Of a DNA stretch of 64,000 nucleotides, positions 26,863 to 36,218 are shown piece after piece (the stretch's first letter is position 1; each line of letters opens with the position of its first letter). Made by a program: the position numbers and the translations under genes. Below the pieces are notes generated by a model. It was not told the origin of the DNA. It saw only the letters and a program-made list of their open reading frames with translations, and did not search any database. The stretch is from JAAYUK01 sp964392915 (GTDB lineage: Bacteria > Nitrospirota > Thermodesulfovibrionia > Thermodesulfovibrionales > Dissulfurispiraceae), in assembly GCA_964392915.1 (NCBI GenBank), contig CAYMRS010000006.1, positions 21,310-85,309 on the forward strand, in the 5' to 3' direction.

Positions 26863-27267
26863 ATGAAAGTCGAAGAGATTATGACGAAAAAAATCGAATT
26901 TATCGAGGCAGAAGCGCCGCTTTATGATGCGGTCGAAAAGATGATCGATAAACGTCTTCGCTGTCTGGTCGTCAGGCCGAAAAGCGACAAAGACGTTTTC
27001 GGCGTGATTACGGTGCGCGATATTGTTTTCAAGGCGGTTGCCAAGAACCTCGATCTCTCCCGGATCAGGGTCGAAGAGATCGCCGAAAAGCCGCTCATCT
27101 GCGTGAATAAGGAGATGGAACTTCCTCACGTTATCAGCATGATGCAGAACTTCAACATTGCCCGCGTGTTTGTGTGCGAGGGGGCCGATATGGTCGGCAT
27201 TGTCGCGCTGATGGACGTGATGAGCGGTTCGCTTATTGATCGTGCAAGAGGAGGCAGCAGTGTTTAA
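26863..27267 (+). CDS. CBS-domain pair protein
   Basis: 134 residues forming one Bateman module: two CBS motifs, MTKKIEFIEAEAPLYDAVEKM ... VFGVITVRDIV and AEKPLICVNKEMELPHVI ... MVGIVALMDVM. These domains bind adenine nucleotides and report energy state. RBS GAGGAGG precedes the ATG. The stop overlaps the start of the DUF47 gene, followed by PiT, so it may regulate phosphate uptake; that link is inferred from position only. Confidence 0.9.
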   Translation: MKVEEIMTKKIEFIEAEAPLYDAVEKMIDKRLRCLVVRPKSDKDVFGVITVRDIVFKAVAKNLDLSRIRVEEIAEKPLICVNKEMELPHVISMMQNFNIARVFVCEGADMVGIVALMDVMSGSLIDRARGGSSV

Positions 27268-27892
27268 AAAGCTCTTTTCGGGCGGCAATCCGGAACAGGC
27301 GGTTATTGAGAAGATACGACAACACATCGGGATCCTCTCCTCTGCCGCGGATGCGCTGCGTGAAGGTATCGAAAAGAATGATCCTGAACTCATTGCGAGC
27401 GTCGCCGATCTGGAGAGGGAGGGTGACAGTATCAGGCGCGCCGTTGTTTCACACGTTTTCGAAGGGGCGTTTCTGCCGTTTCTGCGGCCATTTATCTGTC
27501 GCTTTGTGGAGATTGTGGATCAGGTCTTCGATGATCTCGAAGATGCGTCGGTTCTTTACCGGCATTCACGACCCTACGTAACCGGCGAGATCCGGGAAAA
27601 TGTCGTCAAGATTGCAGCGCTGAACACCCATATGTGCGAAATGCTGCTGATTGCCTTTGATTCCTTGTTTACGGGCGGCGATCTTCGGGAAAAAAGTCTT
27701 GCAATAAGGGTGTATGAAAAGCGTATCGATGAGCTCAAGTTTGACCTGCTGGAACAGGTGCGGGCGGTGGAGCCGGCGACGTTCTGGGACGGACGAACGC
27801 TGGCGCGGTTTATCGATTATATAACTCAAGTCAGTGATACCATTGAGGATGCGAGCGATTACCTCCAGATAATCAATGTGAGTCTCCGCTAG
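27260..27892 (+). CDS. DUF47 / PhoU-like phosphate transport regulator
   Basis: 210 residues from GTG 27260, chosen because AGAGGAGG precedes it and the protein then starts FKKLFSGG as in the DUF47 family; an upstream in-frame start at 27236 is rejected. All-helical, with PhoU-like three-helix halves (LEREGDSIRRAVVSHVFEG, DDLEDASVLYRH, DTIEDASDYL near the end). Such proteins accompany PiT permeases and modulate them. It overlaps the CBS gene by eight bases and is followed by the PiT gene 26 bases later, forming a three-gene unit. Confidence 0.9.
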   Translation: MFKKLFSGGNPEQAVIEKIRQHIGILSSAADALREGIEKNDPELIASVADLEREGDSIRRAVVSHVFEGAFLPFLRPFICRFVEIVDQVFDDLEDASVLYRHSRPYVTGEIRENVVKIAALNTHMCEMLLIAFDSLFTGGDLREKSLAIRVYEKRIDELKFDLLEQVRAVEPATFWDGRTLARFIDYITQVSDTIEDASDYLQIINVSLR

Positions 27893-27918
27893 CACCTGGT
27901 GCCGGTTCATCACTGCTC

Positions 27919-28854
27919 ATGGTTGACTACATCCCCATAATAGCCTGTGTGTTCATGGCAATCGGCATGGGCTCCAACGACACTTCCAATGCCGTCGGCA
28001 TCTGCATCGGCTGCGGACTTCTGAAGCTGAAGCGGGCCATTCTGCTCTTCGGCGTTCTTGTTCTGGTCGGCATTACAGTGCAGGGAGAGAGGGTCATGAA
28101 AACCGTCGGCAAGGATATCGTGGAAGTCGACATGATCGTCCTCAGTCTTTCGTGCATCGTATCGGCAACCCTGATTATCGGCTCGAACTGGAAGAAAATC
28201 CCCTTGTCCGTGCTGCAGGTTTTGATCGGCAGTCTTGCCGGCGCCGGCGCCGGTGCCGGTGCGGCAGTGAACTATGCCAAACTCGGGCAAATTCTCCTTT
28301 CATGGGCTGTTTCTCCATTCATTGCTCTGTTGCTGGCGCATTTTTTGTACAGAGGACTTGAGCGGGCGCTCTCGCGGTATCCGGTCTTTGCGATTGAGCG
28401 TGTGTTAAGAAGTCTCTTGCTCGCAAGCAGCATTCTGATTGCGTACAATGTCGGAGCGAACTCTCTGGCGACGATAATGGGTCCGGCGGTGCATGCGGGC
28501 GCGCTTGGCACGTGGCAGGCATTTATTCTCGGTTCGGTCTTTGTCTTCCTGGGCGCATATTTTCTGAGCTATCGGGTTGTTGAGACCGTCGGGAAGGGCA
28601 TAACTGCTTTGGACCCGTTTTCAGGATTTGCCGCACAATTCGGCGCGGGCGTCTGTGTCCTCATGTTCACCTTTCTCGGGATGCCTATTTCGACGACATA
28701 CTGCATTATCGGCGCTATCAGCGGCGTCGGGCTGGTGAAAGGGATGGGAACGGTCAGGAAAGATCTTCTCGTGAAAATTCTCAGAAACTGGATTCTCGGC
28801 CCCACGCTCGGCTTCTTCATCTGCTTTCTTTTCATGCGCCTCTACTATGCATAG
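27919..28854 (+). CDS. pit: PiT-family inorganic phosphate permease
   Basis: 311 residues, mostly membrane segments, with the duplicated PiT signature: GSNDTSNAVG near residue 18 and YNVGANSLATIMGP near residue 173. A glycine/alanine-rich segment (AGAGAGAGAA) follows the fourth hydrophobic stretch, and TFLGMPISTTYCIIGAISG is the conserved C-terminal motif. It imports phosphate with H+ or Na+. Third gene of the CBS-DUF47-PiT set. Shorter than E. coli PitA, as usual for this bacterial subgroup. Confidence 0.92.
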   Translation: MVDYIPIIACVFMAIGMGSNDTSNAVGICIGCGLLKLKRAILLFGVLVLVGITVQGERVMKTVGKDIVEVDMIVLSLSCIVSATLIIGSNWKKIPLSVLQVLIGSLAGAGAGAGAAVNYAKLGQILLSWAVSPFIALLLAHFLYRGLERALSRYPVFAIERVLRSLLLASSILIAYNVGANSLATIMGPAVHAGALGTWQAFILGSVFVFLGAYFLSYRVVETVGKGITALDPFSGFAAQFGAGVCVLMFTFLGMPISTTYCIIGAISGVGLVKGMGTVRKDLLVKILRNWILGPTLGFFICFLFMRLYYA

Positions 28855-28932
28855 CATATATGGGGCCGATTTCTTTGCACAGGCGGAGCATATTTGTTAA
28901 AGTACCACATAATTCTTTCATGAGGAGGTCAC

Positions 28933-29511
28933 ATGAAAAGATATGCTGCGCTGCTGGCCATGCTTGCGGTCATGCTTCTTATACTCCTTGGGTGCTCCTC
29001 ACCGTATCGGGTTGTAAGCCAGGCGGATCAGTCCGATTTCGCGAAACAACAGAGAGCCGGCGACCCCGCGGGCGCTGCTTCATCGGGGGGGCGGACAGAG
29101 TCCATTTCCGAGCGCGATATGACGGCTGCACGGCAGTCTGATGTCCAAAGCCGCCTGCGCGAACTGCAACAGAAGGTGAGAGACATCAACTTCGATTATG
29201 ATCGGTACGATATTCGCGAGGATGCCAAGCCGATTCTGAAAGAGGTTGCGGGCTTGATGGGGCGGGCAAAGGGCATCAAACTGGTTATTGAGGGGCATTG
29301 TGACCAGCGCGGGACGACCGAATATAACCTCGGACTCGGAGAACGCAGAGCCCACTCGGCAAAAGAGTATCTGACAGCACTCGGCATTCCTTCCAGCCGC
29401 ATCGAGACGATTAGTTTCGGGCAGGAAAAACCCCTCTGTGCGGAAGCCAGTGAGGCGTGCTGGGCCAAAAACCGACGTGGGCATTTTGTCTTTGTCGAGG
29501 AGGTTCGCTGA
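28933..29511 (+). CDS. pal: Peptidoglycan-associated lipoprotein Pal
   Basis: 192 residues: signal peptide with lipobox LLGC (cysteine at about residue 21), a flexible linker, and an OmpA-like domain from about residue 75. NFDYDRYDIREDAKPIL, IEGHCDQRGTTEYNLGLGER and the peptidoglycan-binding aspartate/arginine pair are recognisable. AGGAGG precedes the ATG. It anchors the outer membrane to the wall as part of Tol-Pal. Its stop overlaps the cpoB start (TGATG), so the two are coupled. tolA/B/Q/R are not in this window. Confidence 0.95.
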   Translation: MKRYAALLAMLAVMLLILLGCSSPYRVVSQADQSDFAKQQRAGDPAGAASSGGRTESISERDMTAARQSDVQSRLRELQQKVRDINFDYDRYDIREDAKPILKEVAGLMGRAKGIKLVIEGHCDQRGTTEYNLGLGERRAHSAKEYLTALGIPSSRIETISFGQEKPLCAEASEACWAKNRRGHFVFVEEVR

Positions 29512-30467
29512 TGCAGGCGAAGTGGTGCGCGCGTCTTCTTGCTGCAATTCTGTTGTCGGCTTCGGTTTTTTCTTTCGGATGTTTGACGCCGGGAGAGTCG
29601 GATTCTCTCAAGCGGTCGGTTGCCAATCTCCAGTTTCAGTCTGATGATCAGCGCAAGGAGACAGCCGACCTTAAAATGAGGCTCGACGCGCTTGCGCAGG
29701 ATTTGAACGCTGTGGGCGCCATCAGGGAAAACCAGTCATCGGTTCTCACAAAGACGTATGACTTTTCAAAAGAGCTGCAGGCTCTGAAGGGCCGTTTTGA
29801 AGAAAACCGCTATCAGAACGAAAAAACGTTCAAGGACATGGCGCTTGAGCGCGAGCTGATGAATGCCAAGATATCGGCTCTGGAGAATGAAATCCTGAAG
29901 GCAGGCGGGTCTAGGCCTTCATCCGTGTCGGATAAAAAGGCTGTTGCTGTTGCTCCGTCAGGACCGGCTGCGCCTGCTGGTGCGGCGCCGGCTGAGCCTC
30001 ATGAAGAAAAGGCATCAGAGCCGCAGAAGCTTTATGATGAGGGACAGACTCTGCTGAAAGCCAAAAAATATCCGGAGGCCCGCGAAAAATTTCAGCGGCT
30101 GGTCAAGGACAATCCGAAACATCAGCTGATTCCCAGTGCCCGCTACTGGATCGGCGAGTCTTATTACGCCGAAAAGAAGTTCAACGATGCCATCATCGAG
30201 TTCGATGATGTCTGGCAGAAATATCCGAAACACGATAAAGCCCGGTCTGCAATGCTGAAGGAGGGCTATGCCTTCTACGATTCCAAGGATTGCCGCGCCT
30301 CCAGGGTGATTCTCCGGAAGCTGGTCGAGAAATATCCGCAGAGCGAAGAAGCGAAACTGGCGGAGAAGAAGATTGCCGAGATCAACGCGGACAAGAGCTG
30401 CGTTCCGAAGAAGACAAAACCGGCTGCGACGACGAAGAAAAAGAAGAAAGCAACAGCCGGCAACTGA
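29511..30467 (+). CDS. cpoB: Cell division coordinator CpoB (YbgF-like) with TPR domain
   Basis: 318 residues from ATG 29511, overlapping the pal stop. The signal peptide ends in FSFGC, so here it seems to be a lipoprotein. Residues ~35-140 are a charged coiled coil, followed by an alanine/proline linker. A C-terminal TPR region from about residue 180 (YDEGQTLLKAKKYPEAREKF, IGESYYAEKKFNDAIIEFDD, DCRASRVILRKLVEKYP) ends in a lysine-rich tail. CpoB coordinates Tol-mediated outer-membrane constriction with wall synthesis. Confidence 0.93.
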   Translation: MQAKWCARLLAAILLSASVFSFGCLTPGESDSLKRSVANLQFQSDDQRKETADLKMRLDALAQDLNAVGAIRENQSSVLTKTYDFSKELQALKGRFEENRYQNEKTFKDMALERELMNAKISALENEILKAGGSRPSSVSDKKAVAVAPSGPAAPAGAAPAEPHEEKASEPQKLYDEGQTLLKAKKYPEAREKFQRLVKDNPKHQLIPSARYWIGESYYAEKKFNDAIIEFDDVWQKYPKHDKARSAMLKEGYAFYDSKDCRASRVILRKLVEKYPQSEEAKLAEKKIAEINADKSCVPKKTKPAATTKKKKKATAGN

Positions 30468-30489
30468 GCTGTTCGGGGAACGGAAAGGC

Positions 30490-31476
30490 ATGGACACCAT
30501 TCGGGATACCTACGACCGGGTTATTGACTATCTGCGCATATCGATAACGGATCGGTGCAATCTCCATTGTGTCTACTGCATGCCATCAAACGGGGTTCAG
30601 CTGCTCCGCCACACCGAGATCCTCAGCTACGAGGAGATTATCCGCATTGTCCGCGTTGCGGCTCTGCTGGGCGTACGGAAGGTGCGGATAACCGGCGGGG
30701 AGCCGCTTATCCGAAGGAATCTCAGGCATCTCATCACGGCTCTCCGCGCCATCCCCGGCATCGAAGACATCAGCCTCACAACAAATGGGTTGCTTCTTGG
30801 CAAATATGCAGATGAACTCGCAGCCGCCGGGTTGACACGGGTGAATGTGAGTGTCGACTCGCTGAAGAATGATCGCTATGCCGCGATAACGGGCGGAGGA
30901 AGTCTGCCCGTTGTGCTTGCCGGGATTCAGCGTGCGGCCTCACATGCTCTCAACCCCGTCAAGATCAATATGGTTCCGATGCGCGGTGTCAATGATGACG
31001 AGATAGAGACGTTCGCACGTCTCACGCGTGAGACTTCGTACGATGTGCGATTTATCGAATTCATGCCCGCCGGATCCAACGATTACTGGTCGGCTGAACG
31101 GGTCATCCCGACGCAGGAGATCATGGAGCGGGTTGAGCGGATAGCGCCTATAACGCCGGTAAAGCGTCGAAATGACGGTCCTGCCCGTTATTATGCTTTT
31201 GCCGATGCGCCAGGGGTTCTCGGATTTATCAGCCCGATCAGCCACCATTTCTGCGGTTCATGCAACCGTTTGCGCCTTACGTCGGACGGCAAGCTGCGCC
31301 CCTGTCTCTTTTCTGAAACGGAAATAGACCTGAAGTCAGCCATGCGCCGGAATGTTCCGGATGAAGAGATTGCACGGCTCCTGCGCCTTGCGGTTGAAGT
31401 GAAACCACAGGCGCACGCATTTGCTGACCGTCCTGCTATTGGCCAGCGCCGCCCGATGTCGGCAATCGGCGGGTAA
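30490..31476 (+). CDS. moaA: GTP 3',8-cyclase MoaA
   Basis: First step of molybdenum-cofactor synthesis. 328 residues from ATG 30490. An upstream start in this frame at 30373 adds an arginine-rich shadow of cpoB and is rejected. The radical-SAM motif is CNLHCVYC near residue 22; the second cluster is CGSCNRLRL plus a distal cysteine in LRPCLFS. The C-terminus ends in GG as MoaA requires. Moco demand fits an anaerobe with molybdo- or selenoenzymes. No Moco riboswitch is visible in the 22-base gap to cpoB. Confidence 0.96.
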   Translation: MDTIRDTYDRVIDYLRISITDRCNLHCVYCMPSNGVQLLRHTEILSYEEIIRIVRVAALLGVRKVRITGGEPLIRRNLRHLITALRAIPGIEDISLTTNGLLLGKYADELAAAGLTRVNVSVDSLKNDRYAAITGGGSLPVVLAGIQRAASHALNPVKINMVPMRGVNDDEIETFARLTRETSYDVRFIEFMPAGSNDYWSAERVIPTQEIMERVERIAPITPVKRRNDGPARYYAFADAPGVLGFISPISHHFCGSCNRLRLTSDGKLRPCLFSETEIDLKSAMRRNVPDEEIARLLRLAVEVKPQAHAFADRPAIGQRRPMSAIGG

Positions 31477-31502
31477 GTGGGTACATGGTATAATCATGAG
31501 TT

Positions 31503-32705
31503 ATGAAGGACCAGACTACGCTATCCGCCGCAATCTCTTCGTTTGATCACAAAGCCGACCGTACCCTGTACTGGTCATTTGTGGCGCTCTTTTTTTTTCT
31601 GCCGATTGGAACCTCGCCGGCGGTTATTGCGGGGGTTCTGGCGCTTTCCATCTGGATTCTGTCAGGAAAGGTCATAACCGAGCGGCACCGGTGGCTGAGC
31701 GAGCCCTGGTTCTGGGCGCTTGCCGTTTTTATTGTACTTCCGTGGGTTGGATTACTGTGGGCGCCGGATGTGCGGGAAGGGATTGGATTTGCATCCAAAA
31801 CATACTATTACCTGCTCGCATTTGCTCTTGCATCGGTGAGGCTTTCGGAACAGGATGCCTCGCTGTTGCTGAAGGCGTTTGTCGCGGGACTCGCCGTAGC
31901 GGCGATCTGCTCATTATTGCAGCTTGCGACAATACTGCCGGTCAAGAGCGGGATACCGTCGCTCGTCGGAGCAAAAAGAATTCTCGGAGGGCTGTTTCTG
32001 GTGTTCGGCATCTGTCTTCTGCTGGCTTTTTTGAGGGATTGCCTGCGCGCCGATCTTCGTTTTGTGCTCGTCAGTCTCATTGCTCTTTTCTTTACGACTC
32101 TTGGCATGACCGGATCTCGTTCAGGATATCTCGGATTTGTGGCGGTTATTCCGGTTCTCTATAACTATTTCTTTCGTCGTATTTCTGTGATTCGCATTGC
32201 CGGATTTCTGGCAATATTGCTGATCCTGCTTGCAGCATTTGGGCCATTTCGTGACCGGATGCCTTCGATTCAGAGCGAGATTCAGCGGTTTGATCAGGGA
32301 GATGCTAACTCTGCGGCCGGAGAGCGGCTGCATATGTGGAAAGGAGCTCTTGTAATTATTTCCGAGAACCCGCTTCTTGGCACGGGCACCGGCGGCTATA
32401 AAAACGCAATGAAACCTTTTGAAAATGAATCAATCTCAGTTCGCGATATTAATAATCCGCACAGCAGCTTTTTTTATATGGCATGCAGTTTCGGCGTTGG
32501 CGGTCTGATTGTACTCGTCTGGTATTTTGGGGTTTTGCTCCGCAAAGGCTGGACAGCGAGGCATTCTCCTGTCGGGTTGGCGGTTCTCTGTTGCGGGGTT
32601 CTTACGGTTGTTCTCAGTTTCACATCTACGCCTGTCATCGATTTTGCAACAGCGAATCTTCTTGCGCTGATGACAGGAATCCGGGTGCCAAACAATGACG
32701 TCTAA
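31503..32705 (+). CDS. O-antigen ligase family membrane protein
   Basis: 400 residues with 10-12 hydrophobic segments and the Wzy_C/WaaL-type periplasmic loop: TGSRSGYLGF near residue 203, RLHMWKGALVII near residue 277, and NPHSSFFYM near residue 317. This class either ligates O-antigen to lipid A-core or polymerises it; sequence does not separate the two. Its stop overlaps the next gene by 11 bases, starting a run of coupled glycan genes. Confidence 0.85.
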   Translation: MKDQTTLSAAISSFDHKADRTLYWSFVALFFFLPIGTSPAVIAGVLALSIWILSGKVITERHRWLSEPWFWALAVFIVLPWVGLLWAPDVREGIGFASKTYYYLLAFALASVRLSEQDASLLLKAFVAGLAVAAICSLLQLATILPVKSGIPSLVGAKRILGGLFLVFGICLLLAFLRDCLRADLRFVLVSLIALFFTTLGMTGSRSGYLGFVAVIPVLYNYFFRRISVIRIAGFLAILLILLAAFGPFRDRMPSIQSEIQRFDQGDANSAAGERLHMWKGALVIISENPLLGTGTGGYKNAMKPFENESISVRDINNPHSSFFYMACSFGVGGLIVLVWYFGVLLRKGWTARHSPVGLAVLCCGVLTVVLSFTSTPVIDFATANLLALMTGIRVPNNDV

Positions 32706-33459
32706 ACAACCCGTGTCTGTTGCCATCATTACGTTCAATGAGGCGGATCGCCTGCCTGACTGCCTTGCAAGTCTCGGCTTTGCCGATGATGTCGTGGTTG
32801 TAGATTCCGGAAGCACTGATGGGACGATTGAAATCGCCCGTGAAGCAGGCTGCCGTGTTTTTGCAGAGGAGTGGAAGGGCTTTGGCCGGCAGAAACAGAG
32901 CGCTGTTGATAAATGCCGTCATGGCTGGGTTTTGGTCATTGACGCCGACGAGCGAGTGCCTCCTGAGACTGCAGCGGCTATTTGTACGTCCATCCAGGAT
33001 GCTGCTATTGACGGCTATAGTTTTCCCAGAAAGAATTTCTATAATGGCAAATGGATTCGCTCATGCGGTTGGTGGCCCGATCGGGTAGTGCGGCTTTTCA
33101 GAAAAGACAGGGGAAAGATCAAAGATTTGCTTGTCCATGAAGCAGTGCGAGTAGAAGGAAGAGTAGCAGAACTTGCAACTCCGCTTCACCACTATCCGAT
33201 CAGAAGCCTTGGAGACGTGCTTGTGAAAATTAATAAATATTCCTCTCTTGGGGCAGATCAACTTTACCATTCAGGAGGGCGCGCATCTGTTGCCAAGGCT
33301 GCAATTAAGGGATTCGCGGCTTTCATGAAATCATTTTTTTTGCAGCGCGGAGTTTTTGATGGCGGGGAAGGGTTTATCATTTCTTTTTCTCATGGTGTCA
33401 ATACTTGCTATAAATATCTGAAACTTCGTGAAAAGGAGCTCCTGTCTTATGAATCCTGA
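32695..33459 (+). CDS. Family 2 glycosyltransferase, LPS-core type (WaaE/KdtX-like)
   Basis: 254 residues with a GT-A fold: ITFNEADRLPDCLASL at the start, VVVDSGSTDGT near residue 36, and the metal-binding VIDADERVP near residue 82. SFPRKNFYNGKWIRSCGWWPD and LLVHEAVRVEG are typical of the WaaE/KdtX group, which adds a sugar to the LPS inner core. The C-terminal helix may sit on the membrane. It is translationally coupled to the ligase upstream. Confidence 0.87.
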   Translation: MTSKQPVSVAIITFNEADRLPDCLASLGFADDVVVVDSGSTDGTIEIAREAGCRVFAEEWKGFGRQKQSAVDKCRHGWVLVIDADERVPPETAAAICTSIQDAAIDGYSFPRKNFYNGKWIRSCGWWPDRVVRLFRKDRGKIKDLLVHEAVRVEGRVAELATPLHHYPIRSLGDVLVKINKYSSLGADQLYHSGGRASVAKAAIKGFAAFMKSFFLQRGVFDGGEGFIISFSHGVNTCYKYLKLREKELLSYES

Positions 33460-34231
33460 CTCTCCTGAGTCAAAATCCCTTCCAGTTACAAACAAAAAGG
33501 TTCTTGACCTCCTCGTCCGCCATAATTTCCTGGAAGGGAAAATCCTTGATCTCGGAGCCGGGAACGGTTATTTTTCGAGCCTTGTAGCTGCCGAAATCAT
33601 CAGGCATCGCAACAATTGCGACGTTAACAAACATTTGTTTGCCTGCGATTTCCATCCTCATAATTTCAGGGTCGCTTCCGTTTCCTGCATGTTTGCGGAT
33701 CTGAATGCCCCGTTGACGTATGAAAGCAGTTCATTTGATGCGGTCTGTTCGATAGAGGTAATCGAGCATCTTGAAAACCACTTTTCATTTGTCCGCGAAA
33801 TTTACCGCATTCTGAAGCCCGGTGGCGTAGCGATTCTGACAACGCCGAATACTTTGAATGTGAACAGCAGGCTCAGCACGCTTTTTACGGGCTTTCAGCC
33901 GTTGTTTGATCCGCTACCGCTTTCAACTCCGGATCGTATTGAGACCGGGGGGCATATCCACCCGGTTTCTCCCTATCACCTGATGTACATACTTCATCAG
34001 GCCGGCTTCTCAACTATTAATGTTCATACTGACCGGCTCAAGAATTCGGGTCGGGTGCTGACTGCGCTGTTCTATCTTCCGCTGAAACTTGCCTTCAGCA
34101 GTTATCTGAAGAAACTTGCAAAGCTCGATGCACGGCTGGTGGAGGAGAACAAGACGTATCTCAATGCCATCATGACACTTCCAATGCTTGCCGGCAGAAC
34201 AGTTATTGTCGAAGCGGTCAAGAGGCGCTAA
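33449..34231 (+). CDS. Class I SAM-dependent methyltransferase
   Basis: 260 residues from ATG 33449, with AAGGAG ten bases upstream inside the end of the preceding gene. SAM motif I is ILDLGAGNGYFSS near residue 31, and the catalytic-core landmarks are FDAVCSIEVIEHLEN near residue 103 and LKPGGVAILTTPNT. Substrate unknown; within this cluster a sugar or lipid-linked glycan is plausible. The C-terminal third contains a hydrophobic, amphipathic region. Confidence 0.85.
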   Translation: MNPDSPESKSLPVTNKKVLDLLVRHNFLEGKILDLGAGNGYFSSLVAAEIIRHRNNCDVNKHLFACDFHPHNFRVASVSCMFADLNAPLTYESSSFDAVCSIEVIEHLENHFSFVREIYRILKPGGVAILTTPNTLNVNSRLSTLFTGFQPLFDPLPLSTPDRIETGGHIHPVSPYHLMYILHQAGFSTINVHTDRLKNSGRVLTALFYLPLKLAFSSYLKKLAKLDARLVEENKTYLNAIMTLPMLAGRTVIVEAVKRR

Positions 34232-34234
34232 CCA

Positions 34235-35155
34235 TTGAAGCAGGTATCGAACAGTGTAACATTTGGTCCCTTTAGCGGTGAGCTTGAGGATGCGTTCTGT
34301 CCAACCTGCGGTTGCAGTGTGCCATCGTCGAACGAGTATCTCTGTGACAAGGGCATCGGCTATTGTCGCTGCACGGGCTGCGGCATGCTCTATGCTTCGC
34401 CTCGTTTTACCGAAGAGTCCATGTTGCGTATCTATGACACTCAGGAATTCGCCGATCTCGAACCCTATCGCGAGTGGTCATATGATGCATGGCGCGCACG
34501 CGGTGACCGTACGTATGTTACCAGCGCCCAGAAGGTTGCCCTTGTGGAGCGGTATCTGCCAAGCGGTAGCCGCCTTCTGGATGTCGGCTGCGCGACAGGC
34601 CTTTTTGTGCTTGAGGCCAACAAGAAGGGTTTTTGGTGTGAAGGACTGGAACCAAGCGGCATGCTCTCCACAATTGCGCGCGATGTTCTGAATGTTGCGG
34701 TTTCGACCACACAGATTGAGGATTTTCGGACAGAACTAACATTCAATGGAATTATTCTCTGGGATGTTCTTGAACATCTGTACGATCCTGTGCGTGTCCT
34801 TCGTTCATGTGCAAACCTGCTTGTGCCGGGTGGCGTAATCTTTCTTCAGGTTCCTCATTCTGACGGCATGTCATTCCGGTTAAAGAGCATGCTTTCCAGG
34901 ATTGGACTCAAAAAGCCGGGCTATAAGCACTTTGGCTTTCCTTGGCATGTTTATGCATTCAACCGGAAAAGTTTGAGTTTCATGCTGGAGCGCTGTGGGT
35001 TTGAGCCGGTGCATTTTGAGTCGTGGTCGCATCTTCTGAAGGATGGAAAACGGTCTTTCCCGGAAGATGTTATCATTCGGGCCGCACGCAGGTTTTGTCT
35101 GTCTGACTATATCGTCTGCGTTGCCCGTAAGCGGCAGGACTATGCAGGTTCCTGA
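34235..35155 (+). CDS. Zinc-ribbon class I SAM methyltransferase
   Basis: 306 residues from a TTG at 34235, the only early start in frame; AAGAGG lies upstream. The N-terminus carries cysteine pairs CPTC (residues 22-25) and CRCTGC (44-49), a zinc-ribbon arrangement common in sugar methyltransferases of the type that acts on nucleotide-linked sugars. The SAM motif is LLDVGCATGLFV near residue 112, and WDVLEHLYDPVRVL follows. It begins four bases after the preceding methyltransferase, so the cluster holds two in tandem. Confidence 0.85.
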   Translation: MKQVSNSVTFGPFSGELEDAFCPTCGCSVPSSNEYLCDKGIGYCRCTGCGMLYASPRFTEESMLRIYDTQEFADLEPYREWSYDAWRARGDRTYVTSAQKVALVERYLPSGSRLLDVGCATGLFVLEANKKGFWCEGLEPSGMLSTIARDVLNVAVSTTQIEDFRTELTFNGIILWDVLEHLYDPVRVLRSCANLLVPGGVIFLQVPHSDGMSFRLKSMLSRIGLKKPGYKHFGFPWHVYAFNRKSLSFMLERCGFEPVHFESWSHLLKDGKRSFPEDVIIRAARRFCLSDYIVCVARKRQDYAGS

Positions 35156-36218
35156 ACGAGGAGTACCCCCTGTTTTGGCAGATGCCGAGCGAGTGCTGGT
35201 CATTAACTTGAAGTATCTTGGTGACTCCATCTGGATGCTGCCGTTTTTAGACAACCTCAGACAGTACAATCCGAAGTGCCGCATTTCGGTTCTCGTGAAT
35301 GAGGGAACTGAAATGTTTTTTTCAGGACACTCTTCAGTAGATACTGTCATGACCTTCCCCCGAAAGGCCGCAAAGCGGTTTCCGTCAGGAATACTGACGA
35401 CGGCATCGCTCATCCGTCAACTCCGCAGGCTTAAGCCAGATGTGATTCTTGAATTGACCGATACGGATCGTCCGGCAGTGTTGTCGTGGTTTGCGGGGGC
35501 TCCGGTGCGCGTTGGCTATAACAATCAGAACCGTTGGCGCAATCGCCTGTATACCGAGACGGTTAAGGCGAAAATATATGAGAAACACATGGTCGAGTAT
35601 CATCTCGACATGCTGTGTGAGCTTGGCGTGCCAATCACCGACACCACAATTCGCATACCGGAAGACCCAGGAGCTTCAGCCGTGCTTCGTTCACGTTTTC
35701 CATCAGTGTTCCAGCGTGACGGACGTCCTCGGATTCTTGTGCATCCCGGTGCTCGCGGACCGTTGCGGCGGTGGGGAGTTGCGCGATTTGCCGAGGTTGC
35801 CAATGCATTTGCGGGGGAGTGCCGTTTTTTCTTTGTTGCGGGAGCCGGGGAACAAGAACTCCTTGACGACATTCTCACAAAGGTTAATTTTGAGCCGGAA
35901 GTCTGCGCGAGCGGTCTTAGTGTCCGTGAGTTTGGAGAGCTATGCGGGCAGAGCGAGTTGTTTATCGGCAATGACAGCGGACCAATCCATATTGCAGCAG
36001 CGAAGACTTTTGTAGTAGGGATATACGGCCCCACGCTGCCGGAGTTTGTTTCGCCATGGACTGAAAAGAAACTGCTGCTTGATCCCGGCCCGCTCTCCTG
36101 CCGGCCATGCCGGCAGGAGAGATGTATCAATGAAAAATATAAGGAATGCATCAACAGAATTCAGGCAGGGCAGGTTATTGCAGCGGTAAGAGACGCGCTC
36201 AACCTTTCGGGGTCTTGA
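35142..36218 (+). CDS. Family 9 glycosyltransferase (heptosyltransferase-like)
   Basis: 358 residues from ATG 35142, overlapping the upstream stop by 14 bases. GT9 landmarks are INLKYLGDSIWMLPFL near residue 21, HPGARGPLRRW near residue 205, and GNDSGPIHIAAA near residue 284. These ADP-heptose transferases build the LPS inner core. A cysteine-rich segment CRPCRQERC near residue 325 resembles that of other GT9 proteins. It converges with the next gene, overlapping it by 20 bases. Confidence 0.9.
   Translation: MQVPERGVPPVLADAERVLVINLKYLGDSIWMLPFLDNLRQYNPKCRISVLVNEGTEMFFSGHSSVDTVMTFPRKAAKRFPSGILTTASLIRQLRRLKPDVILELTDTDRPAVLSWFAGAPVRVGYNNQNRWRNRLYTETVKAKIYEKHMVEYHLDMLCELGVPITDTTIRIPEDPGASAVLRSRFPSVFQRDGRPRILVHPGARGPLRRWGVARFAEVANAFAGECRFFFVAGAGEQELLDDILTKVNFEPEVCASGLSVREFGELCGQSELFIGNDSGPIHIAAAKTFVVGIYGPTLPEFVSPWTEKKLLLDPGPLSCRPCRQERCINEKYKECINRIQAGQVIAAVRDALNLSGS

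Noticed and set aside
30468..30489. Moco riboswitch before moaA
   Set aside because: Only 22 bases separate cpoB and moaA.
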